Source of the DNA: Perca fluviatilis
Lineage: Eukaryota > Chordata > Actinopteri > Perciformes > Percidae
Assembly: GCF_010015445.1 (NCBI RefSeq)
Contig: NC_053127.1
Coordinates: forward strand, 26,749,215-26,813,214
Direction: 5' to 3'
DNA: 64,000 bases
Positions 48,601-58,695 of this stretch are shown one piece after another. The position numbers and the translations under genes are program-made. The notes beneath the pieces were generated by a model. That model saw only the letters and a program-made list of their open reading frames with translations. It was not told the origin of the DNA and did no database searches. Positions within the stretch are counted from its first letter, which is position 1, and each line of letters starts with the position of its first letter.

Positions 48601-51384
48601 ATTGTTGTCCTATGGACAGAGTCTCCCGCCTCAGCTGTAGATCTCTGCAGTTCATCCAGAGTGATCATGGGCCTCTTGGCTGCATCTCTGATCAGTCTTC
48701 TCATTGTATGAGCTGAAAGTTTAGAGGGACGGGCCGGGCTTCGTAGATTTGTAGTGGTCTGATACTCCTTCCATTTCAATATTATCGCTTGCACAGTGCT
48801 CCTTGGGATGTTTAAAGCTTGGGAAATCTTTTTGTATCCAAATCCGGCTTTAAACTCTCCACAACAGTATCTCGGACCTGCCTGGTGTGTTCCTTGTTCT
48901 TCATGATGCTCTCTGCGCTTTACACGGACCTCTAAGACTATCACAGAGCAGGTGCATTTATACGGAGACTTGATTACACACAGCTGGATTCTATTTATCA
49001 TCATTAGTCATTTAGGTCAACATTGGATCATTCAGACATCCTCACTGAACTTCTGGAGAGAGTTTGCGCGCACTGAAAATAAAGCGGAATAATTTTGCAC
49101 CTACCACTTTTTCAGTTTTTATTTGTTAAAAAAGTTTGAAATAGCCAATGAATTTCGTTCCACTTCATAATTGGGACCCACTTGTTGTTGATTCTTCACA
49201 AAAAATTACAGTTTTATATCTTTATGTTTGAGGCCTGAAATGTGGCAAAAGGTCGAAACGTTCAAGGGGGCCGAATACTTTCGCAAGGCACTGTATATCA
49301 TGGTTGTGGTAAATATATGAAAGTCACCAAAAACATTATCAATTAATGTGTGTATTTTAGTGTGTGAATTTTCGTAGTATGTGTATTTCCTTTTAAAAAC
49401 TTTGTAAAGTGTCTTTGAGTGTTTAAAAAAGTGCTAAATAAATCAAATGCATCATCATAATCATCATCATCAATTGTCTCCCACTTGTAAGCATTACATA
49501 AAAAACCTGTTATCATGTGTAAAGACGAAGGAGAAGAAATAACATATCCCTCAACTACATGAAAGGGTAAATGTGATAACAATTGGATGCACCCTTGCTT
49601 AATTCATTTTTGCAGCTATAGTCTCTCTTGGTCTGGTATAGCCTAAAACATTTAAATCCATGTTGTCTTACTAACATTGCTAAGAAGTTTGTTGACTTTA
49701 TGACACTTGATCTCTTTTTTAACTTGTTCTCCTGTAACAACACATTTTAGCATGCCACAGCTAAACATGAGTGTGTCTTTAAAAGAATTGTTTGACATTT
49801 TGGGATATACGCTTATTTGCTTACTTGCAGAGTCATGAAGATCAATATCACTCCCACATGTTTGTTAAATATGAAGCTCCAGCCAGCAGCCAGATAGCTT
49901 AGATTAGCATAAATAATAGAAGCAGGGGACACAGCTTGCCTGGCTTTGTTCAAAGGTAACAAAATCCACCTACAAGCCCCTCAAGCTCACTAATTATCAT
50001 GTTAATCTGTAGAAAAACCTAAGTGTTAAAACAACAATGTGAATTAATTTGCTGTTCATTTGCTTGGAATCATTCATTTATTGTTCGTTAGTTATCACCA
50101 AACCATACACCATGCTCTTATAAATCAATGTTTATCATTGAGTACACATGGGTTACTTTAACACACAACTGGTGCTTCTATGGTTGGTTGTATAATCAAA
50201 GTCACCATATGCCCTAAAACATTTTTTCAGACACATCTTATTGGTGTTCATCACCACAGCGGGTTTTCATGTAAGTTTATCCTTGTGCCAGGCTGAAATG
50301 AACGTGTCATACCTTTCCTAATGGCATCACATAGAGGAGGGCATGCAGAGCGATCCAACCCAGAAGAAGCACGAGGGCCAGAGGGTCCCACAGCTGCTCA
50401 GTAGAGGGGAGGGGAGGGGGCAACTGGAGCACACTGGCCTCAGGGGATCGACTCACAGAGATCAGGAACAGCACCGTCAGCGGAAGAAAGATGGGTATGC
50501 ATAAGGCACCTGAGAGATATTACAGATAAAAGTGAGATGACGACATGGCTGACATTACAGAGCTGTAGTCAAAAGCAATGAAGATACAAAAAAGTCAAGC
50601 AGCATCACAGGGAAAACTTAATAATGGAGCACAGTGAAACTATGTAATGTACTAGATTATGCAGCAAATGTGTGATAACTGTGAATAATTAAACATGTTG
50701 AAAAACTGCGTAGTAGCAAAAAAAAAATAGATTAGCTAGACAGCGTGGGTGTAGTCTCGCTTTGCCAGACCATCCACACGCTGTGGAGCGGAGGAGGGTC
50801 TGGCTGGTCCACACAGCATTCTGGGATGGGAGAAAAACTTCTTTACACCAATCACAATCGTCATGGGCAACGCTAAGCTCCGCACGGAGCCGCTGTAATA
50901 TAGTTGTGCGAGAGAAAACTAAGATTTGACAGATAGGCTAGCTAGCTCTCTCAATTTACCCTGCAGAGATCTGAGGAGCAGTCAACCACAGTCCTCATGA
51001 ATCCACCAGAGTTTAAAATTTCAACACAAAGAAGGTAACGGACATCAGCGAAAATACATGCATCCGGCGGAATTTCCTGTGAGCAGCACATAGTTATGTA
51101 ATAAAAATGTAATTCAGCATTCACAATTTGCAAACAGAAGAAGCATGAACACGTGACAAGAGTGCATGAATAGAATGAAGAAAATGTTGGGGTTTGTTTC
51201 TGCTTAGCTGCAACAAATGTAATAGCAAAATGTCTATACAGTGTGGAGTTCATGGTTATATAAAGGGAAAAAAATGTCTTGGGTAAGGCGGTCTGTCCTG
51301 CTGTGACTCACCCAGGGTTCCTCCAAATTCCCTCTCGGTGTCATGTGAGGATCTGTTTTTGAGCGCTTGACTGTTTGCCTTCAT
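39614..51384 (-). CDS. tm7sf2: Delta(14)-sterol reductase TM7SF2
   Basis: ER multi-pass enzyme that reduces the C14-C15 double bond of sterol intermediates with NADPH in cholesterol synthesis; ERG4/ERG24 family. Ten coding exons: 51384-51312, 50509-50313, 47385-47331, 46788-46594, 44891-44788, 42809-42690, 42499-42331, 42237-42157, 41976-41854, 39774-39614. Junctions are GT-AG and in phase, giving 425 residues (human about 418). Visible: EFGGTLG at the N-terminus; KYPINGFH (about 104-111); family signature [16 protein letters not shown] (about 174-189); [13 protein letters not shown] (196-208); [11 protein letters not shown] (about 255-265); the second conserved region [18 protein letters not shown] (about 344-361); and the C-terminal REARDERQC...[14 protein letters not shown]. 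The N-terminus lacks the Tudor domain of its paralogue LBR, which separates the two. It lies directly downstream of vps51 on the same strand, as in human. Its introns carry many repeats. Confidence 0.95.
39868..40385 (+). mobile_element. LINE (L2-like) 3' fragment with ATT-repeat tail
   Basis: A 166-codon open stretch (39868-40368) encodes the C-terminal reverse transcriptase end: [49 protein letters not shown] and LWNALPINL. It ends in AATAAATTATTATTATTATT. The upstream polymerase core is missing, so it is a 5'-truncated copy in tm7sf2 intron 9, in antisense orientation. It is the least decayed of the three L2 tails here. Confidence 0.85.
44066..44461. mobile_element. MITE with TTAA ends (piggyBac-like)
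   Basis: The termini TTAAAGTGCTCATATTATGC (left) and GCATAATATAAGCACTTTAA (right) are near-perfect inverted repeats, beginning and ending in TTAA, the target-site duplication of piggyBac-type elements. The interior is about 355 bp and has no transposase. It lies in tm7sf2 intron 6 (between the exons ending at 44788 and starting at 42809), in an AT-rich setting. Confidence 0.75.
45600..45735 (+). repeat. Teleost dispersed repeat (GCTAAATGCTAAC type)
   Basis: GAGCTAAATGCTAACGCCAGCATGTTAAC and the following GGCTAATTGGCACTAACTGAGTACAGCTGAG are a pattern common in fish genomes. A more decayed relative may lie at about 11640-11760. The class is unknown to me. Confidence 0.5.
45890..46085 (-). repeat. 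Dispersed repeat, copy A (inverted relative to 50930-51100)
   Basis: The reverse complement contains GTGCAGAGATCTGAGGAGCAGT, AGTTTAGAATGCCAACACAAAG and GCATCCGGCAGCTTCC. These match CTGCAGAGATCTGAGGAGCAGT, AGTTTAAAATTTCAACACAAAG and GCATCCGGCGGAATTTCC at 50960-51080 in direct orientation. Two diverged copies of one family therefore sit in different introns of tm7sf2. Confidence 0.7.
47476..47512 (+). repeat. Short retrotransposon-like tail
   Basis: TTTCCCTAAGGGGATCAATAAAGTCTTATCTTAT is the kind of 3' end seen on fish non-LTR elements. No body is attached. Confidence 0.45.
47671..49293 (-). mobile_element. Tc1/mariner transposon, inactive
   Basis: A 1623-bp element starts CAGTGCCTTGCGAAAGTATT and ends with its inverse, flanked by TA on both sides (47669-47670 and 49294-49295), the Tc1 target duplication. 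The inverted repeats are about 200 bp long. The transposase lies on the minus strand but is broken: the N-terminal helix-turn-helix part (in the frame ending at 48537; [15 protein letters not shown]), the catalytic start ([14 protein letters not shown], 48476) and the DDE end ([22 protein letters not shown]; 48328-47885) are separated by an in-frame stop near 48537 and a frameshift near 48300-48330. A further frameshift disrupts the N-terminus. It sits in tm7sf2 intron 2. Confidence 0.93.
47885..48964 (-). pseudogene. Tc1-like transposase pseudogene
   Basis: Remnant of the DDE transposase that once moved the surrounding element. The DNA-binding region (about 48560-48880), the first catalytic Asp context LWSDETK (about 48455) and the second Asp and final Glu context (NDPKH about 48170; [10 protein letters not shown] about 48070) are all recognisable. 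It is disabled by at least one stop codon and at least two frameshifts, so no functional product is expected. Confidence 0.85.
49780..50010 (+). repeat. Teleost dispersed repeat (GACATTTTGGGATATACGCTTATT type)
   Basis: The sequence TTTGACATTTTGGGATATACGC, GAGTCATGAAGATCAATATCAC, ATATGAAGCTCCAGCCAGCAG, TAGCTTAGATTAGCATAAA and CCTGGCTTTGTTCAAAGGTAAC is a pattern I know as very frequent in percomorph fish. The class is uncertain, and no protein is encoded. Confidence 0.6.
50750..51100 (+). repeat. Dispersed hAT-like repeat, copy B
   Basis: It opens with TAGTCTCGCTTTGCCAGACC and GAGGAGGGTCTGGCTGGTCC, a palindromic-looking pair common in fish MITEs. It continues with CAATCACAATCGTCATGGGC, then the segment shared with copy A at 45890-46085. 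It lies in tm7sf2 intron 1. Boundaries are approximate. Confidence 0.6.
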
Positions 51385-52453
51385 TATTGGTCTCCTGTGA
51401 AAACATACACTTCAGTCAAAAAGACATCTGAGGAACAAACAAATAGTAATTAGATGGTAATGGCAATTAGTAAAAATGAGTAACAGAGCCTGCTGATGAT
51501 GGTGAACTTTTATTTGTACCATAAGCTAAACATCCTTGATAATAGCAGCGGTAACTGAGCACATCTACTCAAGTTCTGTACTTAAGTACAACCTGGAGGT
51601 ATTTGTACTGCTACTATGTACTTTTTAACTCCACTGCGTTTATCTAACAGCTACAGTTACCAGTGACTTTGATTTAACATACAAAACATATGATAAACTG
51701 CACACAGTATAATATGATGCATTTTTACAAATCACACAGTTGTTCTTAATCACTCTGGCTAATTAGACTTCCTCAGTTTGGAGTGCAAAGCTATGCCGGG
51801 ATTTACATGAAGTTACAAAACTGTACGAACAAGAAAGTGTTACAGGTTATAAAATAATTCAAAGTAGCTTAACTCAAGCAGCTAGCTACAGCCAAATGCT
51901 GCGTACCGTTTAATGCATTAATAAATACACGCTTATGGGGCCATTCTGCCACTTTCAGTTTTTTTTTTTTTTTTTTTACTTTTGATACTTTAAGTAGGCT
52001 ACATTTGCTGCAATTGCTGGTCATACTTTTTAGAAATTTGGTGTTTATGTACTTTTACTTACTAAAAGTCTAAATACGTATTCACAATTCTTCCCCCCTT
52101 TGAGCAGACACTTGCTGCCTTCAAGGGAATTCTAAATACAGTTGATCAGAAATGGACAAATTAAGCAGTTTTTTCCATTCTGGAACATACTTTAAATTAG
52201 ATGTTATTACTATATTATTGCGACTGCTGTCATAACCACCGAGGCAAAGTTCAGGTTAGTACCGGTGTGTCCATGCAGCTACATTTCTATTATGAAACGT
52301 GAGACAAAAGGGCGTTGAGTTGCTGTCCCATTACCTGCCGATGCTAAAATGATCTGAGCGCGAGAGAAACAACGGCTTTGCAGAAAGAAAATAATGCGTA
52401 TGTAAAGATCAACAGGCTGTTTGTCTTATAGCACAGTAAACGCAGTGTCTTAC

Positions 52454-52650
52454 CGGTGTAAAGCATGGAGGTGCAGCTGGGACTGTAATGATATTCTAAT
52501 ATGCATCCATCCAGCAGTCCCAGATGGAAACACCCCTGAAACACGTTGAAAAGCACGAAAGTGTCTCTCAGCCAATCAGATCGCTCCGCTGTCATCAGAA
52601 GAGGGTGGAGAGAAAAGGGCTTAGCCAATGAAATGAGCTCGTAAGGTGGC
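52454..52650 (-). promoter_or_regulatory. tm7sf2: Non-coding first exon and promoter of tm7sf2
   Basis: On the minus strand a donor (CACCG followed by GTAAGA, 52454/52453) marks the end of a non-coding exon that splices to an acceptor TTTTCACAG just before the ATG exon (about 51395). Upstream are two CCAAT-box words read as CCAAT on the plus strand (about 52571 and 52625). No TATA box is clear. The transcription start is not determined, so the right boundary is approximate. Confidence 0.5.
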
Positions 52651-52780
52651 GACAGTGCATACAACAGTGAGGATTGGAATGGCTGAAGTCGTTGTGAAAT
52701 ACACCTGAATTACATTAATATCGTGTTACATTGTTGAGTTAAACCACTTCTAAAATCTGTCCGTCAACAATGAGGCAGCA

Positions 52781-52801
52781 ACTATATATATATATATATA
52801 C

Positions 52802-52872
<71 letters not shown>

Positions 52873-52959
52873 TATATACATATATATATATATATACATA
52901 TATATATACATATATATATATACATATATATACATATATATACATATATATACATATAC

Positions 52960-52990
<31 letters not shown>
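52781..52990. repeat. Long TA-rich tandem tract with TACATATATA higher-order units
   Basis: About 210 bp of alternating pyrimidine-purine sequence, mainly TA with CA interruptions repeating every 10-16 bp. The MYIYVYI-type open frames across it are artefacts of the repeat. It lies between the vps51 3' end and the tm7sf2 promoter. Confidence 0.95.
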
Positions 52991-52996
<6 letters not shown>

Positions 52997-53065
52997 TTTT
53001 TAATGTGCCTGTTTCAACTGGTTTTGTAAAGGAAAAACACAATTTGAATCTTACATTAATGCACT

Positions 53066-53071
53066 TTTATT
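53066..53071 (-). terminator. vps51: Candidate poly(A) signal of vps51
   Basis: AATAAA on the minus strand, about 690 bp after the vps51 stop codon and just before the TA tract. Confidence 0.4.
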
Positions 53072-53761
53072 GTAGACATACACACAACCATTCCTAGACA
53101 GTGTTTATCTGTGGAAGATATACACAGAATCAACTAACCTTCAAGATACACAGTTAATCTGCTGTAGTTACTTTAGTGTTAGACACAGGTTACATAATCA
53201 AAGGACATTCAGATTGCAAATTATTAAGTAAAAGAGCCCTAAAAGAATGTATTAATACATGCGGGACATAACTTTTACTCTTTCGTCATTCATATTCCAT
53301 ATTCACATTAAACACATTACCTTCAAGGTGAACATGTGCTAAAAGGTTTTGCTTGTATCATGGATAATTAAATTTTTTCTAGCTTTGCCGATAGTGGACA
53401 TGAAAGGGGTTATCTCTACTCATATTCTATGGTTTGTAAATGGCTATTGTAATATTAAAACCAAGTACTAGAGGCTCATGTGCACTTTGTGCATGGAATG
53501 TAATGTTAATCTATCCCAAATTCACTGTCAGTCAATGTTCTCAACAACATAGCCAAATGTTTGATTTTCTTTAGTGTTGAAAGATTTATTAATATTCTTA
53601 CAGTATTAAAAATGCCATGCCTATGCCATTTGTTCAGTGTAATTTGAATCTGGAGCATTACATTCTAACATTCAACAGTAATTATGTAAAAGAGAGGATT
53701 ACATTTAGATGCACAATTCAATGGTGTTTGAAGAGTAGCTGGCTGTGCTGCACTTTGAGCT

Positions 53762-56700
53762 TCAACCCCGTTCACAGATGACTTCGATCACACTCTGCTC
53801 CATCGGGGCGGGATCCAGGCAGCGGTGGGCGGAGCTCCCCACTATCTCATCCAGCAGGAAGTGTACAAGGTTCTCATCGGAGACGAACCGCCACAGGTAC
53901 ATCTGCAGGTAGTGGCAGTCAACTTGGATCTGCTGCAGCCCGTAACGGCCAAAGGTGCGCAGACGGACACACTCCAGGAACGTTTTTAAACTGATTTTGA
54001 TAATTCCTGTTATCACGGAGACCTGGGACAGTGGATGAGGGGTGTGAGAGATGTTTTTCACTAAAGACAACACTACAGCTGAACGAAGACCTGCCCTTAC
54101 CTTGTTGAACTCCACTGAGCTGAAGATGTCAATCCTCTCAGAAAACAGCTTGTGTATGTTGCTCAGTAGATTAGTATCCATGGGCGCACTGCAGGCAGAC
54201 ACAAGACAAACCACTCAAGTAAATCCACAATTAGAACAATGAACTCATTCTGATGATTAAAGACATCTCAGTTACGAGGAAAAGTGAAGGAGATAATACA
54301 GATTAGCTGCCTGTGTCTGTATGTCTGCCACACTTACCAAGCCACTCATTAAAAAGGACAGAACAATGCACAATAATTAATTGTAGAGATGTATAATTAG
54401 TTACAAAAGGTGAGTAGTGATGGATCTTGGCTTTAGATTTAGGCAAGAGCTTTCATGATATGGCTTACATTTATTTATTTTCCATTCTAAATTATACTTG
54501 CATATCAGACAAAAACTCCCTACATGAAGTGCAAGACTTCATTCGTTCATCCTCTCCCTGACAGAGTGTGATATGTTGTGAATATATGAGAATGCTGCCA
54601 AAAGAAAAAAACAAAAAACCTCTGGAGGACTACACTTTGTTCCATCACGTCACCAGTCTATGTGCAGCTTGTTTACCTTGGAGTGTAGCTGGCAGCATAG
54701 CGGGCTTGCTGCCTCGAGCTGCTGTAGACGGAGAAAGTCCTTTTGCTGGAGTCACTGCTGTGTGCTTTCCTCACACCTTCTTCATACAAAAGACCAACCT
54801 ATGGCAGAGCAGAGACGGTTCATAAGACAGCCTGCTCATACATGGGGATGAAAACATAATGTGTGGACTTGAGGACATGGCGCAGATGTCGATATTGTAG
54901 ACTGTGACCTGCACGTCAATCGAGGTGGTGTCCTCTACTACTCTCTTCATCACAGCGCGGACGTTTCGTGGCTCGATGGTGTTAACCCAGTCTCGTGTTT
55001 CGACGCTCTTTCGCAACATTTGAGAGATAATCAGGCCCTGAACCTGCAAAAGCAACGAAACATACAAATTTGTGAGAAAAGAATGCATTATTATTTTCCT
55101 GCAGCAATGACTTTCTTCACTCAGAGAATGTTGTAGGTGGAAACCTACCTTTACATAATGGTTCAGCAGTTTCTGTGCTGCCTCTCTGGCTTCTGTACAT
55201 AAAGTTGTGACGGGTGTTACGGGACTGTGGTGCTGAGAACGTACAAAAAGAAGAAGACCTGTATTTAGATGGCAGTGAAACTTTTAGCTTTTGGGAGTAT
55301 AATATGTCAATTTTAAGGAGTCTAAAAAATACATTCAAAAACATTACAGATTAGTTAGTAGTAATTTATCAGGACTGATGCACTAAAACGCAACATTCAA
55401 GCGTCTATCTGAATAAATTAAATACCGTCATTTTACAGTGTAATATGGTCTTTTTGCATGCCGCTGCATTTATAAGGTGACAAGCCTTTACCTGCACAAG
55501 AAACTGTTCATCTGTGAGAGTGAGTATGTAAGAGATAGTAGAGGTTTCATAGTCCAAGCAGAGGCGCGACAGCAGCAACAGAAGGGCTGGAGGAGTCGAA
55601 CCTCCCTTGTCTCCTGCGCTCTCACAAAACTGGCGAGAAGACTGGCACACAAACTTTATAAAGCTCACCACCAGGCTCTCACGTACACCCTGGCTGCAGA
55701 ATTCACCCTACGAGGAGAAGACAGACAGAAACAGCTGTCACTCTCACTAGAGACTGATTTTCTGGGGCATGGTGTTAACTGGCAAATAAACAGAAAAAGC
55801 TATATACCTTGAAGTACGGCTTGTTGGAGAATGCAATGTCTTTAGCTGTGAAGAGATGCACTGATGCCAACACTGACTTAATCTGATTGAGAATAGAGGC
55901 TGACAGCGAGGAGAGCAGCTCTGGCAGGCTGTTCGAAGCATCTCTGCTGGAGGCCGGACCCCCTAGAAGAGCTCCGCCTCCACCCCCTGAAGCACTGACC
56001 ACAGAGAGCCGAGGTGTCGCCAGGGCCTGCCTCACGTCTGTCAAGCTGTCCATGTAGAAGCTCTGCAGGGCAGAGAGGTATTGCTTGACTCGCTCTGTAG
56101 CTGCCCGTATCACAATCTCAGTCCCCTGGTTTGGCACAGGAGAGCCTGGCAGCAGTTTGGCCACAGCCTGAAGTCTGCGGTGGAAGCGGTCGAGCGCGCG
56201 GACCAGGAGGGAGTTATCTCCGACCCCTTTCTCCTCTTGTATCCTCCGCTCAACCAGCGAGAAATACCGAGCAGCCAGATCACCCACAAAGGCCTGCAGC
56301 TTACCGTTTGCCATCTGAGGAATATTTTTGGATGCAAGCTCACCTGTCTGAGCATGGTTGATAAATAGTTCTTGATAGGATGCAATTACTAAACACAAGC
56401 TGCTGACAAATTCATTGCAGCCTCGGTCAATGAATTCCAGGATGTCAGTGTTTGAGGTGGGAGAAGGTACAGTGCTCATTTTAGGGGAGTTATCAGTCGG
56501 AGATCCAGCGGCTGCAGCGGATGACAACCTGGGTGCAGAAGCATCTTTCACGGCCGAGGCAAATGGGTATGGTCTTATCTCTGCTTCCAGACCCTGGAGG
56601 TCCGACTCAAGTCGAGACTGTGCATGGCTCAGGAATTTATCACAGAGCTCCTCCGCTGGCTCATCCAACTGAAGCAGCAGCTCCACACACTCTGATAAAT

Positions 56701-58325
56701 CTTTCGCGCTTGACCCACCATCCCTTTAAGACAACAACAAAACAGATATAAATAGTTGATGGACAGGAAATGCAACAATTAGACACAAATAAATCTATTT
56801 TTAAATATTTTAAAAAATTCAAACTGAAATACAAATAGTTTTTGTACAGGCAAGAATAACATTCAATAATGACAAAACATCTGTATTATGTATTCTTAAT
56901 TGACTTGAGCATGAATATCTGCAATATACAATGTAGAAAATGTGCAATATTACTTTAAGTGAAATCAGGGTAAAATAATGGCAAAAGTCTGAAAGAACAA
57001 AATGAGGGTTTCTCATTTTCACTTTATTGAATCCTAATTTATTTCTTTGGTTCATAAAATCTGGGTGCACTTGTCAGTCACATTTCTTGATAGCAGTACA
57101 CGTGACTCTCAAGTGTTATGTTCCCTCACAGTGGCATCTCTAATCTGAATGTAGGTTGAGAGATTCCCACCTGAACTTCTGTCGAAGTTCCTGTGCCAGC
57201 TTGTCCATGATGGCATGGCAGTCGTCCTGAATTCCCTTGAAGGAGGGCAGGTGGCTGTACTGCTGCAGCACACAGCGGGCACGGCGATGGGATCTCACTG
57301 CCTGAGCATAGGCCTGCAGCTCCAGACACTTATTTAATCTAGCAGGCAGTTCAAAGAGAAACTGCAGCTTCCTTAACAGAGTGTGAACCCCTGGCGTGGA
57401 ACACAACAAGACAAAATGTGAAAATAACCACCATGAAGTCTCCACAACTGACTCAAGAAAACAAACTGCCAGTTTGGGTCTCACCTGAGAGTTTTGTAAT
57501 CTGTGCGTGCTGGTCTTGAAGAGTACCACTGATACGAGCACTGAACTCAGTGATTGCAGACATGTTAGCAGACAGGCAATCCATTTCATCCTCCATCTTT
57601 TTGAAGTCATTCTTCATCTTCCTTATTGTGTCTGGAAAAAAAGATGGTTTAACCAACCACATAAGCACAATTCAACAAAATCTGACTACATTTCAACAGT
57701 AAGTCAACAGTGAGTGAGACACTCTCTCACCTGTAGCAGATATGAACTTGTTGTAGTTTTCATACACCAGCGTCTGCATGTCACTGTCCAAAGAGCGGAT
57801 CTGCTTGACCATGCAGGTCTCCTGGTCCATCAACTCTGCAAGAGAGCACTCCCTTCTAAGCTGCATTTGGACACAAAAACACGAAACGGTCACAGAAATA
57901 CTTAAAAACAGTACTCCAGACACTGTTATTCACATAGCAGCCTTATTCACAACTGCACTGTATCCCTGTCACATTCTTATTAGGGGCTGAGCCCCCCTAA
58001 ATGTCTGATCCTAGAATCGCCCCTGGCTTCAAGTAACACTGATATTGACACAGCGTTAATAGCATACTGTGCAGAGTGCAGGCTATAATGTGAATTGCGT
58101 CACAGTGGAAACAGTTCACATGACAGCAGTGGTCCTCACCTTGTTTAGGAAAAGCTCGGGGTCAAAATGCGCCCCGTTGATGTCGCAGGGATCCAGGGAC
58201 TCCGCCTGCTCCGCGGCCTTTCCTTCCTTGTTTATCCCGTAGTAGAGCTTCAGCATGCCGTGCACCCTCCGCGGCCTGCCGGAGTCCTCCGACACCTGCA
58301 CCAAGCCGTCCGCCTCACCTTCCAT
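53762..58325 (-). CDS. vps51: VPS51, GARP/EARP tethering-complex subunit
   Basis: Shared subunit of the GARP complex (with VPS52-54, endosome to trans-Golgi retrieval) and the EARP complex (with VPS50, endosome recycling). Eleven exons: 58325-58140, 57860-57731, 57631-57485, 57390-57171, 56723-55808, 55707-55492, 55232-55149, 55043-54909, 54798-54677, 54188-54101, 54022-53762. All are GT-AG and in phase; the product is 834 residues (human about 782). Visible: GMLKLYYGI (24-32; the SNARE-binding N-terminal region lies here in the family), NGAHFDPE (50-57), coiled-coil Vps51 domain ([18 protein letters not shown]), [31 protein letters not shown], the conserved LTDEQFLVQ and the C-terminus ending VIEVICERG. 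The ATG at 58325 is chosen because MEGEADG aligns with the family start and the upstream in-frame ATG would add residues that look like 5' UTR. A Ser/Ala/Pro-rich linker (about 280-315) accounts for part of the extra length. Confidence 0.95.
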
Positions 58326-58559
58326 ACTGTAAACCGGCCAGCTGAGAAATGTACAAATAAAATGACGATAAACAAAGATGACGGGCGTCCAGCTGGCAGC
58401 AGAAACCTGACAACCACTGCCTGAAACGTTAACCTCTTGCTCCACAGTGACTGATATTCGTGTTAAGATTAGCGGTCTGCTCTTCAAAAATATATATATA
58501 TTTCTCCAGATAACACACAGCTAACGTTAGCTTGAAAACTTGAAAACGTCAGCGTTTCC

Positions 58560-58695
58560 GGGTTTGTAGTTTGTAGCCTATCCGGTGTTACGTCGTCAAA
58601 GAGTAGATTAGTCAAGAGGACTGACTACTCACCTTATGTTAGGAATGTACTTCGGTCTGACTGTCCGGAAGTGCACTACTGCGCATGCCATGCCA
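58560..58695 (-). promoter_or_regulatory. vps51: vps51 promoter with ETS and NRF1-like sites
   Basis: Upstream of the vps51 start, the plus strand reads TGTCCGGAAGTGCACTACTGCGCATGCCATG near 58659-58689. This contains an ETS core (CCGGAAGTG) and an NRF1-like GCGCATGC about 9 bp apart. CpG-containing words (TTACGTCGTC, TTTCCGGG) are concentrated at 58550-58600. This layout is typical of TATA-less housekeeping promoters, consistent with a ubiquitous trafficking gene. The site assignment rests on motif match only. Confidence 0.5.

Noticed and set aside
52739..53042. Several open frames encoding repeated Met-Tyr-Ile-Tyr
   Set aside because: They are translations of the TA dinucleotide tract on both strands.
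58326..58487. Upstream ATG extending vps51 by 54 residues
   Set aside because: The added residues show no match to the family, whereas the ATG at 58325 gives the expected start region; the upstream part looks like 5' UTR.
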